A program made the position numbers and the translations under genes. From Absidia repens (taxonomy: Eukaryota; Mucoromycota; Mucoromycetes; Mucorales; Cunninghamellaceae), in the NCBI GenBank assembly GCA_002105175.1, contig MCGE01000063.1:1-64000 (forward strand): a stretch of DNA of 64,000 nt, written 5' to 3'. The notes beneath the pieces are model-generated. The model was given only the letters and a program-made list of their open reading frames with translations. It did no database searches and had not been told where the DNA came from. Shown here one piece after another: positions 13,690-24,345 of the stretch (its first letter is position 1; the number at the start of each line of letters is the position of its first letter).

Positions 13690-13965
13690 TTAAAGCATGT
13701 AAAAATGGAAACATAGTTTATTGAGATGTTGATACAAACTATGACAAACTAACATTAACACTAACACTAAGCTAATGAAGGCTCCGAAAAGCCAACTAAT
13801 GGTGATCTTAAATCTTGAATCCAAAATGAAAGGGTTTCCCCACGCATCTTGTAATCCCTTAGGTGAAACCCCTTTCTAAACTAGCCCCAAACTAATCTAT
13901 GTCCAACAGAACCTCATAGAAGTTGAATGGTGAAAAAAAAGGAGAAGAAAAGAGAAGGAAAAAAA

Positions 13966-14189
13966 TTTTTTTTTTTTTTTTTAGGGCAAGCTCTGGTAGG
14001 AGTGCTGGCTTTATTAACGTCCTGCCGCCTAGATATATAAAGGGAAATAGGAGGACGGTTTTTTGCACGGAAGAGGGTTGCGGGGGAGGGGGACGGGAAA
14101 AGGGAAGTGAGAGGAGGGGTGGAGCTGGTAGGGTTCGAACCTACGTCCGGTTGGACACCAGCTGCTTCTCATCCATTACAGCCAGCCCC
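13966..14189 (-). mobile_element. tRNA-derived SINE, 224 bp, with target-site duplication
   Basis: Read on the minus strand the element begins GGGGCTGGCTGTAATGG at 14189. It has a pol III A-box-like TGGCTGTAATGG (14173-14184) and a consensus B box GGTTCGAACCC. About 140 bp of unrelated body follows, ending GAGCTTGCCCT and a run of 17 A (13966-13982). The flanks carry an 18-bp direct repeat, AAAAGAGAAGGAAAAAAA on the plus strand, at 13948-13965 and 14191-14208. A tRNA head, pol III promoter, A tail and target duplication define a SINE. It sits inside the CT tract of another repeat, so it is the younger insertion. Mobilisation would need a LINE reverse transcriptase, which is not in this window. 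Confidence 0.85.
14120..14189 (-). other. tRNA-like head of the SINE
   Basis: A 70-nt fold with a 7-bp acceptor stem (GGGGCTG with CAGCTCC, one G-U pair) and a perfect 5-bp T stem (GTAGG/CCTAC) enclosing TTCGAAC. The D arm and variable region are shortened, and the anticodon loop lacks the invariant T33. It is therefore a degenerate tRNA relative, not a working tRNA gene. Its source isoacceptor cannot be assigned with confidence. Confidence 0.7.
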
Positions 14190-14288
14190 AAAAAGAGAAG
14201 GAAAAAAAAAATTGGGGAAAATAAAAATACACGTGGGCGGAATTTCAAATACCGTTTTGTATCTTGAAGCCTTTTTTTTTTGACACGC

Positions 14289-14376
14289 ATAGTGACTCCC
14301 TGCTTTCAACACATAGTGACTCCCTGCTTTCAACACATAGTGACTCCCTGCTTTCAACACATAGTGACTCCCTGCT
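14289..14376. repeat. 24-bp tandem repeat, about 3.7 copies
   Basis: The unit ATAGTGACTCCCTGCTTTCA plus ACAC starts at 14289, 14313, 14337 and 14361. Copies are identical except that the last is truncated. There are no unique spacers between units, so this is a minisatellite and not a CRISPR-like array. It lies about 50 bp from the repeat/SINE composite. Confidence 0.95.
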
Positions 14377-14691
14377 AAAGCATAGATACACTCTATCATA
14401 CCCCACTAATTGACTCACTGTTAGTTATATGTCATATGAATAACACTAAAACATTTTAGTTTATTTGTCTTTGCTTATATTTACATCTGAATAAAATATG
14501 TCTTGACAGGCCATCGTCTCATATAAGTTTAGTATGCCTTATCGAATGCCTGTATTCACACTGTATAGTACTTGTGCGTACGCATTTTATTTTCAGGTAA
14601 AATAAACATTCGCACCATATTTTATAGAATAAAACAAACGATTATATAAGACAAAGAGCAGGGTTGTAAGATGGGGGGGAATGACAGCAAT
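14377..14691. repeat. Fragment of the dispersed repeat's 3' end plus flank
   Basis: About 14440-14512 matches the tail of the dispersed repeats in plus orientation (ATCTGAATAAAATATGTCTT). The rest up to 14691 is AT-rich 3' flank of the Mpv17-family gene. Confidence 0.45.
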
Positions 14692-15488
14692 TCATGATTT
14701 TTGATGATTATGTACATGTTCTTCATGTTGTTTGGCAGCATTATTCAGCCAACTGAGATATATATTCCATAGGATGCCAAGTGAGCTAACAAATGGTAGC
14801 CGGAAAGGTAATGGCATGAACTTGAAATTAATCCATTGGATTAATGGCCACACTTTATAATTGCTGATCAAAGCTGGCACAAAGGCATCCCTTAATTTTT
14901 CTTTTGCGCCTTCCAGTGACCGTGTCTCAGCAATTCCCATAGTTGTGAAAAATAATAATAACCCTGCCGGAGCAAATAAGCTTTGATCTAGTGCCTATTG
15001 ATACCGTTCCAAAAAAAAAAAAAAAAAAAAAAAAAATCACTACTTTGATAACCTTTGAGGACGGGGAGGAGGTTGAAAAAAATTACCATGCGTTTTAAAG
15101 CAACAAGGTCACCAGTACGTTTGACACTCTTCATAACGGCAGCTGACGCATTTGCAGGTGTAGCGGGAACAGGGAAAAAGCGATCTAGAAACATATACCA
15201 AGTGCCCGCAATAGGGGCCACACTAAAATTATAACCAGCAAAGCGGGCATTGCGAGCGAAATCCGGATGAAATGAGCCGGGGGCTGGTACGTCGTCCGGC
15301 TGTAAATCCGAAGGTAGTTGATTATGTACGAACGAATGGTGTTTCTTCACTCCATCCCGATAACTGATACCTTGAGCTACGCCATCACCTATCATTCCAA
15401 GCATGCCGTTGGTGCAACAGAGCGTCAAAATCGGTCGTTTATCGTAACTTGCTTGATATACTCGAACCAATCTTTTCACCACCATCAC
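14692..15488 (-). CDS. Mpv17/PMP22 family membrane protein
   Basis: This family comprises small four-helix proteins of the mitochondrial inner or peroxisomal membrane (yeast Sym1, mammalian Mpv17, PMP22, Mpv17L2). Two exons (15087-15488, 14692-14994) join in frame to 234 residues. Visible family features are the N-terminal YQASYDKRPILTLCCTNGML followed by GDGVAQ, the segment RFAGYNFSVAPIAGTWYMFL with its D, the middle DQSLFAPAGLLLFF, and the C-terminal KVWPLIQWINFKFMPLPFRL. An insert of about 30 residues (HNQLPSDLQPDDVPAPGSFH) between helices 1 and 2 lengthens it compared with Sym1. The intron carries a 26-nt homopolymer. The compartment is not determinable from sequence. Confidence 0.92.
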
Positions 15489-16054
15489 CGTTTACTTGGA
15501 TGTTTTTGGAATTCTATATATATAATAATAATAATAATAATAAAAAAAAGACCAAGGAAATAAAAAAAAAAATCGGTTAGCCCATTTATAACATTCGTTT
15601 TGCATGGGACAACTTTTTTTGTAACAAGTGACAGGTATTTTTTTCATTTTCATTTAGATTATTAGATTCATATGCCGCCTGCAAATATTTTCACCCAATC
15701 ACAACTTCTCTTATTGTGTAAAAAACGAAGATTTGTTTTTATTAGACTTTGTAGAAAATAAACATGTTCACATATAAAATATATATAAAGGAAGAAAAAT
15801 AAGATATGATATGTAAAAATGTATATGAGCGATGATAAGGGGTAGATTGAAAGATATAAATGGAAGAGATAAAAAAAAACTAACCTACAATGATGGGGAT
15901 AAAAGGAATGATTGGGGGAAGAGAGAATAGTGAGGGTATTTCAACCCCCGCCACCAAAAAAATCCACAGGTATAATATGTAAAAAATAAAACAATAAATA
16001 AATGAAAAGTACTACTATCACTACAACTACAATATCAATAAACAAAACGAATCA
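15489..16054. other. Intergenic with an AAT microsatellite
   Basis: The 5' side of the Mpv17-family gene has an ATA/AAT run at about 15520-15544. The right part is the AT-rich 3' flank of the next minus-strand gene. No gene seen. Confidence 0.4.
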
Positions 16055-16888
16055 TTATGAAGATAAAGCACTACTAAACCATTGGTCCAAGCGTCCGTAA
16101 CAATGAGATCGTCGAAGCCCTCCAGAAGCAGCACCATCAGTAGCAGCAGCAGGACCAACATGACTTGATTCCTTCTGTAACAGATGTGTAAGAAGAGACA
16201 TGGGCTTGGCAGACAGGTGATGTTGACCATCGAATGATGAGGAGGCCGAGTCAGTTGAATAAGACGAATCATCATCATCATCATCATCAATTTCAAAACA
16301 GTCCATGTCATCCTCATCGTATAAAGAATCCACCTCAGAATCATCTTGATCAATGTAGAATTTGGATCGTTTGGTGGTAGTAGTAGCAGTGATGATTTTT
16401 GTTGGGACGTCAGCTGACAATGTCACTTTTTCTTCACTGACCAATGTGTTGGTGGTTTGACAGGAATCCCTAATGTGTTGGGCTTGGCACGATAAGGATG
16501 GTAATGATCGTGTTCGTACTAGTTGTTTATTACTGATGTTGGTATCCTGTAATTGGATGGCAGCTGGTAAGACAAGGTCCGTGGCGTTGGCGTCCCTTTC
16601 CAATCGCTTTCGTATGATTGCTTCCCGATACCATAGTCGCCAAGACATGTTTTCCAATCGAAATCCATCTCGTATGTTCCGTTTACATTTGGTGAAGGCT
16701 ATTATGTTAAAAAATGAAAACGAAAACAAGTGAGTGAGAGTGCTTTTTGTAGATGTAGTAGAAGCAGCAGAGTTACACATACCAGCCCATAGCGACGACA
16801 ATTGCTCCATATTTTTACATGAGAAGGTGTGATCTTCTTTATGTAATCCCATAAAAACTAATTGCATATCAGCTACAGAAGTCGACAT
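16055..16888 (-). CDS. DUF1752 (areA GATA-like N-terminal motif) protein
   Basis: Two exons (16783-16888, 16055-16698) join in frame to 249 residues. The start is the ATG at 16888 (MSTSVADMQLVFMGLHKEDH); the open frame extends upstream but through low-complexity promoter sequence. The splice creates LSSLWAFTKCKRNIRDGFRL then ENMSWRLWYRE. This is the fungal DUF1752 motif found in nitrogen regulators of the AreA type and in many otherwise unrelated fungal proteins. No GATA zinc finger is present. After the motif the protein is disordered, with KRSKFYIDQDDSEVDSLYDE, a run of eight Asp and a Ser-rich stretch. It may be a nuclear or signalling regulator; the function is unknown. Confidence 0.82.
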   Translation of the reverse strand: MSTSVADMQLVFMGLHKEDHTFSCKNMEQLSSLWAGMCNSAASTTSTKSTLTHLFSFSFFNIIAFTKCKRNIRDGFRLENMSWRLWYREAIIRKRLERDANATDLVLPAAIQLQDTNISNKQLVRTRSLPSLSCQAQHIRDSCQTTNTLVSEEKVTLSADVPTKIITATTTTKRSKFYIDQDDSEVDSLYDEDDMDCFEIDDDDDDDSSYSTDSASSSFDGQHHLSAKPMSLLTHLLQKESSHVGPAAATDGAASGGLRRSHCYGRLDQWFSSALSS

Positions 16889-18762
16889 TATGGTAAACGG
16901 AATGTAGAAAAGGTAACGAGAAAGGAGAGGGAGAAAAGATGAAAAAAGCGCTCTCCCCCCCCCTTTTTCCACTTTTTTTGGTGACAGTTTAAAACCCCGC
17001 CTTGGGGTTGCTTTTTGCCCCAAAACACAGCTTTGCCCCTCTTTTTTTATATATTCCATATCAGTAAATAAAAAACAACAAATACAACAAAGTTCAAAAG
17101 GTTTGTTATTTTATTCGAATTCAAAATAATAATATTCATATATAAAATAAACTACAAATCGATATCTACTATAATCTTGGTGAGTTAACATTGAGAACAG
17201 CCATCCGAGAACACCCTCCCTGTTTTTCGTCCTTTGTCCGTCAAACCATTCGGTCCCCCCCCCCTCTTTTTTCTTTTCCCGTATTTTCTCCGTTTCCCAC
17301 CGTCGTCGATAAAGCATACCCCAAACAAAACATGAGAAAACCCTGCATAAGACCTGCCATCACCCCCCTCCTCCCTTCCCCCTTTTTTTTTTTTTTCTCT
17401 TCAACCACCTGGACTTCATCCCAAGGCTTATCACATATTCCCTGCCCATCCCATCCCATCCATCCGAATATAGTCAAACTCACCTATCATATCCCTCAAT
17501 CAACTGCAGTCCCCCCCCCCTCGATCCCATTTTTATTCATTCATCGATAAGCTTTATCTGGATTCCCAGGCTAAAAATGAAGATCGGCCACCGCGTATCA
17601 CCATGATTTATTGGGCAGTTCAGTATCACCATGCTATCAATCGTTGTTTTGCCGATCCTCTCAATCCGTCGTTGGATTATCGTTCCAAAAGGGCGATTTT
17701 CAGTCCATTGCAGTCCATTTTCCCATTTGCCAAGATCCAATTGTTTCACTTTTTTTTTTTTTTTTTGCGGTACGAGTTCCAGTGACCATCACCTTTCCTT
17801 CCCCCCCCCGCCCTCCCATTCGCGCAAATTGTTGTTTTTTTAAAAAGATTCGTATCTTTGCTGTCGGTTTTTTTTTTTTTTGACACTAGTGCTTTACTGT
17901 AACCGTATAGCTTGCTAGGTTTCAAGTGAGCAAATCCCTAAACAAGATCAGTGGGTTGAAATAAGGAAATATTTGTTTAAAATCGTCAACCATCAACCAA
18001 ATGTGTGTGTGTGTGTGTTTTTTTTCAACGATTAAACATCATACCTTGAAATATCATATGTAATAGCAAGAGGAAAAGTAGACGAATGAATTTAAATCAT
18101 GAAACCCGCAAGTCATTGATGTTTTTATCTATCCGTTGTTGGGGTGTCAAAATACATCAAGCTGAAGAAATGAGTGTCGAGAGATCAGTTGAAAAGAAAA
18201 ACAATTGTCCAATGTCATAACATTCAATTACAATGAAATAAAATGAGTTGTATTTGGGTAATAGTACAAGTGAAAACGAAAGAAAAAGCAAAGTATTGGG
18301 ATTTTTTTTTATTGAATTTGGGCATGGCTGTCCAAAAAAAGAAAAGCGGAGAATCAATTTATTTGAAGGGGCGGAAAAGCTCAATTGTGATTTCAATTGG
18401 GAAATGTAGAATCGTTCTCTTCCCCTCGCGGTAAATATCACTACAATGTAAAGAACAAAGAATCATAAAGAAAAGGGGTAATTGGGTGGGAAACAATGAC
18501 GATCGATGTATCAATCAATGGATGGAATTTATAACGTTAAAAGGAATGGATGGATAAACGGATAAATGGATGGATGGCTGGACGCTGATGGATAATTGGG
18601 TGACTGGGCGAAAGAGGTGGTGGGGGAGTGAATGGCCTTTTTGAAGATATTGATCGATCGTTATTGTTTTCCAAAGTTTACGAAAGACACTGTCTTTATT
18701 CGAATTGGATCCTGATATACTCACTGTCATCCCTTTCTTTTTATACGTATATAAAATAGACC
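16889..18762. other. Long intergenic region upstream of eL13 and of the DUF1752 gene
   Basis: Between divergent starts. It contains several C-rich and T-rich runs (17254, 17380, 17511, 17745, 17800, 17868) and a GT run near 18003. Near 18540-18580 there is a degenerate GGAT/ATGG tetranucleotide repeat. A stretch at 17540-17745 stays open on both strands with a coding-like look but no recognisable domain or clear splice partners. The region just before 18763 is presumably the ribosomal protein promoter and 5' UTR. Confidence 0.4.
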
Positions 18763-19616
18763 ATGGTTTTGAAGCACAACAATCAATTGCCCAACCAACA
18801 TTTCCGCAAGGAATGGCAACGCCGTGTTAAGACTTGGTTCGATCAAGCCGGTCAAAAGAAGTCTCGCCGTGTCGCTCGTGTCCAAAAGGCTACCCGTGTG
18901 GCTCCTCGTCCTGTCGATGGTCTTCTCCGTCCTGCCGTCCGTTGTCCCACTCTTCGTTACAACATGAAGTTGCGTTCCGGTCGTGGTTTCACTCTTGAAG
19001 AAATCAAGGTAAGGAGTAGGGAATTATGTTTGTTGTATAGGTAGCTTTAGACTAAACTTATATATATATATATATATTAAAATAGGAAGCTGGCCTTACT
19101 CCCAAGTATGCCCGCACTGTGGGTATTGCCGTTGATCACCGCCGTCGTAACCGCTCTCAAGAATCCCTTGAACTCAACGTCCAACGTTTGAAGGCTTACC
19201 AAGCTAAGCTTATTGTCTTTCCTCGTAAGGCTGGTAGCCCCAAGAAGGGTGACTCTGAAGTAAGTGCCTGTTTGTATGTGTGAAAGTGCGTAAGATGTGT
19301 GAACTGACTTTCTTTTTCCTCTTTACAATAGGCTGCTGAAGTTGCCTCTGCTGTCCAATTCAAGGGCGCTATCCTCCCTATTCAACAAGTTGCTGCTGGT
19401 CCTGAAGCCCGTGCCATCACTGCTGAAGAAAAGGCTGGTAATGCTTACATGAAGCTCCGTTACGCTCGCTCTGCCAAGCGTACCCTTGGTGCCCGTGAAA
19501 AGCGTGCTCGTGATAAGGCTGAAGAAGAAGCCAACAAGGTAAGAAAGAAATATGCACACCTGATAGTCTTGACACATACTGACCCTTTCTTTCTCTGAAT
19601 TTAATAGAAGAAATAA
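18763..19616 (+). CDS. RPL13: 60S ribosomal protein eL13
   Basis: A structural protein of the large cytosolic ribosomal subunit. Four exons (18763-19008, 19086-19259, 19332-19538, 19608-19616) join in frame to 211 residues, the usual length. Family signatures are the start [20 protein letters not shown], the basic block [40 protein letters not shown], the centre [20 protein letters not shown] and the Lys/Glu/Ala-rich C-terminus. The last exon encodes only Lys-Lys-stop. Codon use is strongly biased (AAG, CGT, GTC, GCC), as expected for a highly expressed gene. AATAAA at about 19700 is the likely poly(A) signal. Confidence 0.98.
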
Positions 19617-19748
19617 ACGGATAGCCAATATTACATCATGTTTAGATCCTGTACTTGTTTGTTTTTTTATATATACATATCTATTTTTTGGTTGTTATCA
19701 AATAAACGTATTGTCCACCTTTTATCAATTTATGTTATTGATTGCATA

Positions 19749-19783
<35 letters not shown>

Positions 19784-20257
19784 CGTGTGGGTTTGGTTGT
19801 GCTGGTACGATGATTGTAACTGTGACTATATATATATATGTGTGTGTGTGTGTGTTTTGTTTTCGATAACTGAGCATATGAGGGATGTTAATGTGATGGT
19901 GATAGCGATAGTGGCATAATGGTATGGTTTTGTGGTCATGACTATAGGAAGGTTTCTCAACTTCTGATACAACGTGCATTTATTCTCCAATTCCTATTAG
20001 TCCCTGCATTCCTTTTTTTTCTTTTTTTTTCCCTCCCTCTATTTAATATATCGAATCAAATGCAAAGACGATACTGATCACCAGTCCCACATTCCATGGA
20101 TTGAATTTCTCTTCATTCAAACAAAAACAAAAAACAAGACTAAGACGATCGATAAAATAAAAATTAATGATAGTTTTTTATTGTAAAGATAGAGGGATGA
20201 AAGTAGAATAATAAAGGCACCTAGTCTACATGTGTTTGCTATACTAATCCTATCCAA
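19617..20257. repeat. Intergenic with two TA/GT dinucleotide microsatellites
   Basis: The 3' regions of eL13 and the ZIP gene converge here. Composite (TA)n(TG)n tracts lie at about 19749-19786 and 19829-19856. No gene seen. Confidence 0.7.
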
Positions 20258-21435
20258 CTACACCTCGTTCCAAGCAATAGTAGCCATTACCGCCATCCCA
20301 ATACCCATGGCGGCAAATTCCCTTGCAACTTGGATCTTGTTTCGCTTTCCATCGAGCAAATCAGGTATCACACCAACCGTGGCGATATAGAGAAAGCCAC
20401 CAGCAGTCATGGGAATGACCAAATCCGCCCACTGCAGTCTTGTACCAGCCAAGCCCCTATGATGATGGTGATGGTGATGGTGTGTAGTATTGACAGCCAC
20501 TTCTTCAATAAAGATCCCAATCATTGTTCCTAAAAAGGCTCCGCCGGCGGTAGTGAATTGGGCCATCATAGCGCGCTGTTTGGAAAACCCAGATTGAAGC
20601 AAAAGTGCATAATCCCCAATTTCGTGAGGAATTTCATGGAAGAAGACAGCGACAGCAGTGGTGGCACCGACTGCTGGTGATGCATAAAATGACGCCGCCA
20701 TGGCAAGTCCATCGGTCAGATTGTGTGTAAAATCCGCTAGTAGATTCAGGTACGCCGTGAGTTTGATGGTGCTAACTGGTGGCTTCATTTCGCCATTCAA
20801 GTCGTCGTTTTTGTTGTTGTCAGTTTTTGTCTTTTTACGTTGCCGTAATCGTTCATTATCATTTGTAGCTTTGTTGTTGGCGTCAAGTTGTTTATCGTCT
20901 ACTGCCTGATCCGCGGAGTGAAAATTTGTGCCATGAACATGACCGTGTCCGTCGCCGCCATTTAACATACGCATTGTTCTGTCCATCGCGAAAAAGAAAA
21001 AGAAGCCGCCAAAGATTCCTAATCCCACCAACACATTCTGCTTGTTGTCTCCATCCACGCTGGCTGATCCATGGTGATGGTGATGATGCCCCCCACTATG
21101 ACCTCCATGGCCTCCACCAAAAGCATGAGGTAACAAGTGTAAAAAGACATCCCCTAATAATCCGCCTAAGATCGACAACAAAAAAAAAAAAAAAAAAAGA
21201 AGAAGAGCGGCATAAATAAAAACGCGATAAATATTAAACTTGACCAAGTACATTATTTTTTTTTTTTACCAACAGCGAAACTGACCAAAGTGCTAAGTGA
21301 GGCAGGTTGAATATGAGGAGGGACAAAGTATAGCAAGAAGTTGGGAAACAAGGAGATATAAGCGGTAGCTAGTAATGAATTAATCATAGGGCTGCCAGGG
21401 AATAAAAAGGCAAATGCCTGGCTTTGAAGGGACAT
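20258..21435 (-). CDS. ZIP zinc transporter, LIV-1/KE4 (SLC39A7-like) type
   Basis: This family moves Zn2+ into the cytosol; the KE4/ZIP7 branch sits in ER or Golgi membranes. Two exons (21270-21435, 20258-21165) join in frame to 357 residues. The first exon gives a hydrophobic start (MSLQSQAFAFLFPGSPMINS). The splice makes SFAVGGLLGDVFLHLLPHAF, followed by a His-rich loop (HHHHHHG). The metal-binding helices are unmistakable: LADFTHNLTDGLAMAASFYA (HNxxD) and FFHEIPHEIGDYALLLQSGF (HExPHE). A second His run of eight precedes ADLVIPMTAGGFLYIATVGV. His-rich loops at both positions are typical of this branch. The intron contains a long T tract. Confidence 0.95.
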
Positions 21436-22292
21436 GGAAAGTTGCGATGGGAATAGAATAAAAAAAAAAAAAAAAAAAAAAAAAGAAGAAAGAAATGTTG
21501 GGCATTTTTTTTTTTTTTGTAACTCTGCAAAAGTGAAAAATTACAAACGCCGACAGCCCCTTTTTGACTTTCTTCACCTCACCCCTAATTTTTGCCCTGC
21601 CTTTTGTTTTCGAGTGGAGTGAGTTTTTATCTTCAAGTTGGATTCTTGAGCCATTAAGCTCATGGACTCATCTACAATGCCATCCCCCCCCTACTTTATG
21701 AACCTTCATCAGCAATAGTGGTTTTTGGACAATATATTGATCAGCAAAGTACCATGTAGTCACTATCGGCTTTGTCTGACTATTCAGTAAGAAATCGATG
21801 AGCACCGTTGCCAAAAAAAAAAGACAGACATGTAATAGAAACATATTTTATTTCTTTTATGGCAGGTTATATCTAGTGGCATATGAATTGGATTTTTCCG
21901 CAAGCGTCGCTCTGATCAAGCTTTATATACTATGGATAAAACTAGTTATAACTCTTAGGATAGCACTTGGTGATATATTTGGCATTGTTTTTGTGAATAA
22001 AAATATATATATATATATACTGTATATACTGTCTTTTCTTGTCTTTGTGAACGCACACACAACCACACACATATATATATATATGTATATTTATTGTATA
22101 TCTGTCCTTTATTGCCTTTGTTTTAATGTATGTCTGAGCTGTAGTCTCTCCTTGAAATGAAGGGAATCCAAAACTGGAGTCCGCGTGATCATCCTTCAAT
22201 ATATTTGTTTACATTCTGCTTCTTCCTCTTTCCCACTCTCTCTCTCTTTCTCTCTCTCACCTTTTTTTTCCCATACTTACCCATACACACAT
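21436..22292. other. Intergenic between divergent ZIP and orphan membrane-protein genes
   Basis: Contains A24 at about 21461 and T12 at 21506. TA-rich tracts occur around 22002-22085. A CT-rich promoter-like tract (22225-22285) lies directly before the next ATG. Small open frames here are low-complexity only. Confidence 0.4.
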
Positions 22293-23156
22293 ATGTCACT
22301 GATGGAAAGTCATTCACGACCATCATCCAGGCAAAGACATAGTTCTTCTTTGCCCCCTATAACCATCAAACCGATATTTCCAGAACACCCATCGTCTCCT
22401 CGTCGTCACCATAATTATCATCAGCATCACCATCATCACCAAGGTCGGCGTCATACCAAACATCGCCTTAGTAATGCATCAGCCACTTCTTATTCGAGTA
22501 CCAAGTCATCATCATCATCATTATCATCATCATCCATAATGTCACCTAGATCATTCAACACATTTGAGCTTGTTTTCACCAATCTTATCGATGCTTTGAT
22601 TTTTACCTCGGCCATTGCCATCACTGCTTATAATTATTGGATGGGATATATTGTCGATCCACCTCGAATTTATGACTCTCCTACCGCTGCCACCGTCACC
22701 TCATCCATTGTTTCCACTTCCTCTTCCCCCAAATCACCTTCACCATGTATGTTATTAAAACCATTGGATATTCCATCTCCTCCACTATCAGTCACTGCGT
22801 CGTCGCCTTCGTCTCCAATACCCGCCAAGTTGGAGCCTACATGGTCTGATTTGAAACGGACGCCGGACCAACAAAACGTCTCATCCAGTCAAAGGGTAAT
22901 TTTATTATTATTATTATTATTTAGCACATGCTATTAAATTCAACTCCATATGTGCACAAATATTTATACTTTGTTTATCATGTTATATTTTTAGCTCCAC
23001 TCACAGGAAAATGATGCTGGACCTCCATCACCAACACCACCTGAAGAAGAAGAAGAAGAGGAAGAACGTGTCAATCGAATGGAAGAAACATTACAAGAAC
23101 TGATTCGTCAAGGCCAAGCTGCGTTAACATCTCCCGTTGACTGGGAAAAAACATAA
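22293..23156 (+). CDS. Orphan protein with one membrane segment and Ser/Pro-rich tails
   Basis: Two exons (22293-22895, 22995-23156) join in frame to 254 residues. The start is the ATG at 22293, just after a CT-rich tract. Residues 1-90 are Ser/His-rich and basic (HHNYHQHHHHHQGRRHTKHR). One hydrophobic helix, FTNLIDALIFTSAIAITAYN, lies around residues 95-120. The rest is Ser/Pro-rich with repeated SSSPKSPSP-like stretches, then an acidic run (EEEEEEEE) and a helical end RMEETLQELIRQGQAALTSP. It is probably a single-pass anchored, largely disordered protein. I do not recognise a family. AATAAA at about 23227 is the likely poly(A) signal. Confidence 0.7.
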
Positions 23157-24039
23157 CCTTAGCCTTTTTTTTTTTATTATTACTATTCTTATTTATTCTA
23201 TATATATTACAACGTTTTAACTTATCAATAAAAAACTATCTCTTCCATATCGAGAAATCGGCAAAATCGGCGTTTTAAATAAATTTCATGCAAAAGTGAC
23301 TAATGATTTATATACATATGAAATGCTTTTTGTCTTTAATCTTTTGATGTATTTCTTATATCGTAGCATGTTAATTATGTTCTAATTATGTGACAAACAA
23401 AACATGCATTAATGTATTGAATTTTTTAGGGGGGGTGGGGACGGGCGCAAAGTGAGAATAAGTGACAGGTCTCAAATACACGTGATAAACCCACACAGGT
23501 CATTGCTTCGTTCTTTTATCTTTATATCATACATTTGTTCCCGTCATTTACAAGCACATTGAATAATTAAAAAAAAAAACATGTTTCAAAAGTGATGATC
23601 ATGGTGACTGGCAATGTTCAGTATAAACCTGCCAATCTTTGCATCTCTCAAAGACGATTTTTGATTTTGAACTTGGCAAGGTACTAGTTTCACCGAGTTT
23701 ATTCAACAAACTATAAGGATTCAACTATATTGAATATCACTGTATCTCTTTTATCTCTATTCAAAATTTGTACATGTGGTTCAACTAAAGTGGCTACGTA
23801 TTTCTTATATGATACAGTCAATCATTCCCCACCTCACTATATTCTGACCCCTACCCCCAGTCTTGCTTTTCGACATACACTACACACATTCTCGACATCA
23901 ATAAAAATCACATTTTGGGAGCCAACTTGGTATTTTTTTTTTTTGAAGCACTGATAACTTTTGTGCGTATGGCTAATATCACACTTGAAAAAAAAAGAGG
24001 CCGGGAAGGGAAATCGATTGGTCTATTCCTACTCCGACT
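23157..24039. other. Intergenic, no gene seen
   Basis: AT-rich. An ACACGTG word occurs near 23478 but is not followed by the rest of the dispersed repeat. Small open frames at 23730-23954 lack support. Confidence 0.35.
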
Positions 24040-24345
24040 CGCATGGCTTTCTCTTTTTCCCTTTCTTTTTTTTTTTTTTTTTTCCTTGGAAAATCATCTT
24101 TATTGATGGCTTTAATGAGGGAACAGTGATCTTGGATTAGTGTTAGAACTTGAATCAGGGGCATTCTAAAAAACGCAATACAAGTATGTATGGGGAAACC
24201 CTTTCCTTTTGGATTCGTGATTTGGGACAACCCCATTAGATTAGCCTTCATCTTAGAATAGTGTTATGGAAACATTTATCAAATTGTATTAGTGCAAGTT
24301 GTTATAATTTATATCTATATCTTAATAAAACATTCCTTGTCTTAG
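24040..24345 (+). repeat. Dispersed repeat, subfamily B, plus-strand copy
   Basis: Pyrimidine tract (24048-24083), GTGATCTTGGATTAGTGTTA, GAATCAGGGGCATT, core GGGGAAACCCTTTCCTTTTG at about 24192, then CATTAGATTAGCCTTCATCT and AATAAAAC near 24324. The same block order occurs at 48070 (+) and 49195 (-). Confidence 0.7.

Larger units (their letters stand above)
13690..14240 (-). repeat. Dispersed repeat, subfamily A, minus-strand copy interrupted by a SINE
   Basis: Read on the minus strand: box CCGCCCACGTG (about 14230-14240), pyrimidine tract, then after the SINE interruption CACCATTCAACTT, the shared core GGGGAAACCCTTTCATTTTG at about 13826-13845, a GTTAGTGTTAG segment, and a poly(A)-like signal near 13710. 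The same order of parts occurs in the plus-strand copies at 26160, 30795 and 52830. Confidence 0.75.

Noticed and set aside
14120..14189. Functional tRNA gene
   Set aside because: The acceptor and T arms pair, but the D arm and variable loop are too short and T33 is missing. The A tail and target duplication show it is a SINE head.
14289..14376. Direct repeats as a possible CRISPR-like array
   Set aside because: Units abut without unique spacers and the genome is eukaryotic.
16889..17059. Upstream extension of the DUF1752 protein to an ATG at 17059
   Set aside because: The extension translates a promoter-like purine/pyrimidine stretch (KKEGQSCVLG and FSSFLPLLS). The ATG at 16888 gives a clean start next to the conserved motif.
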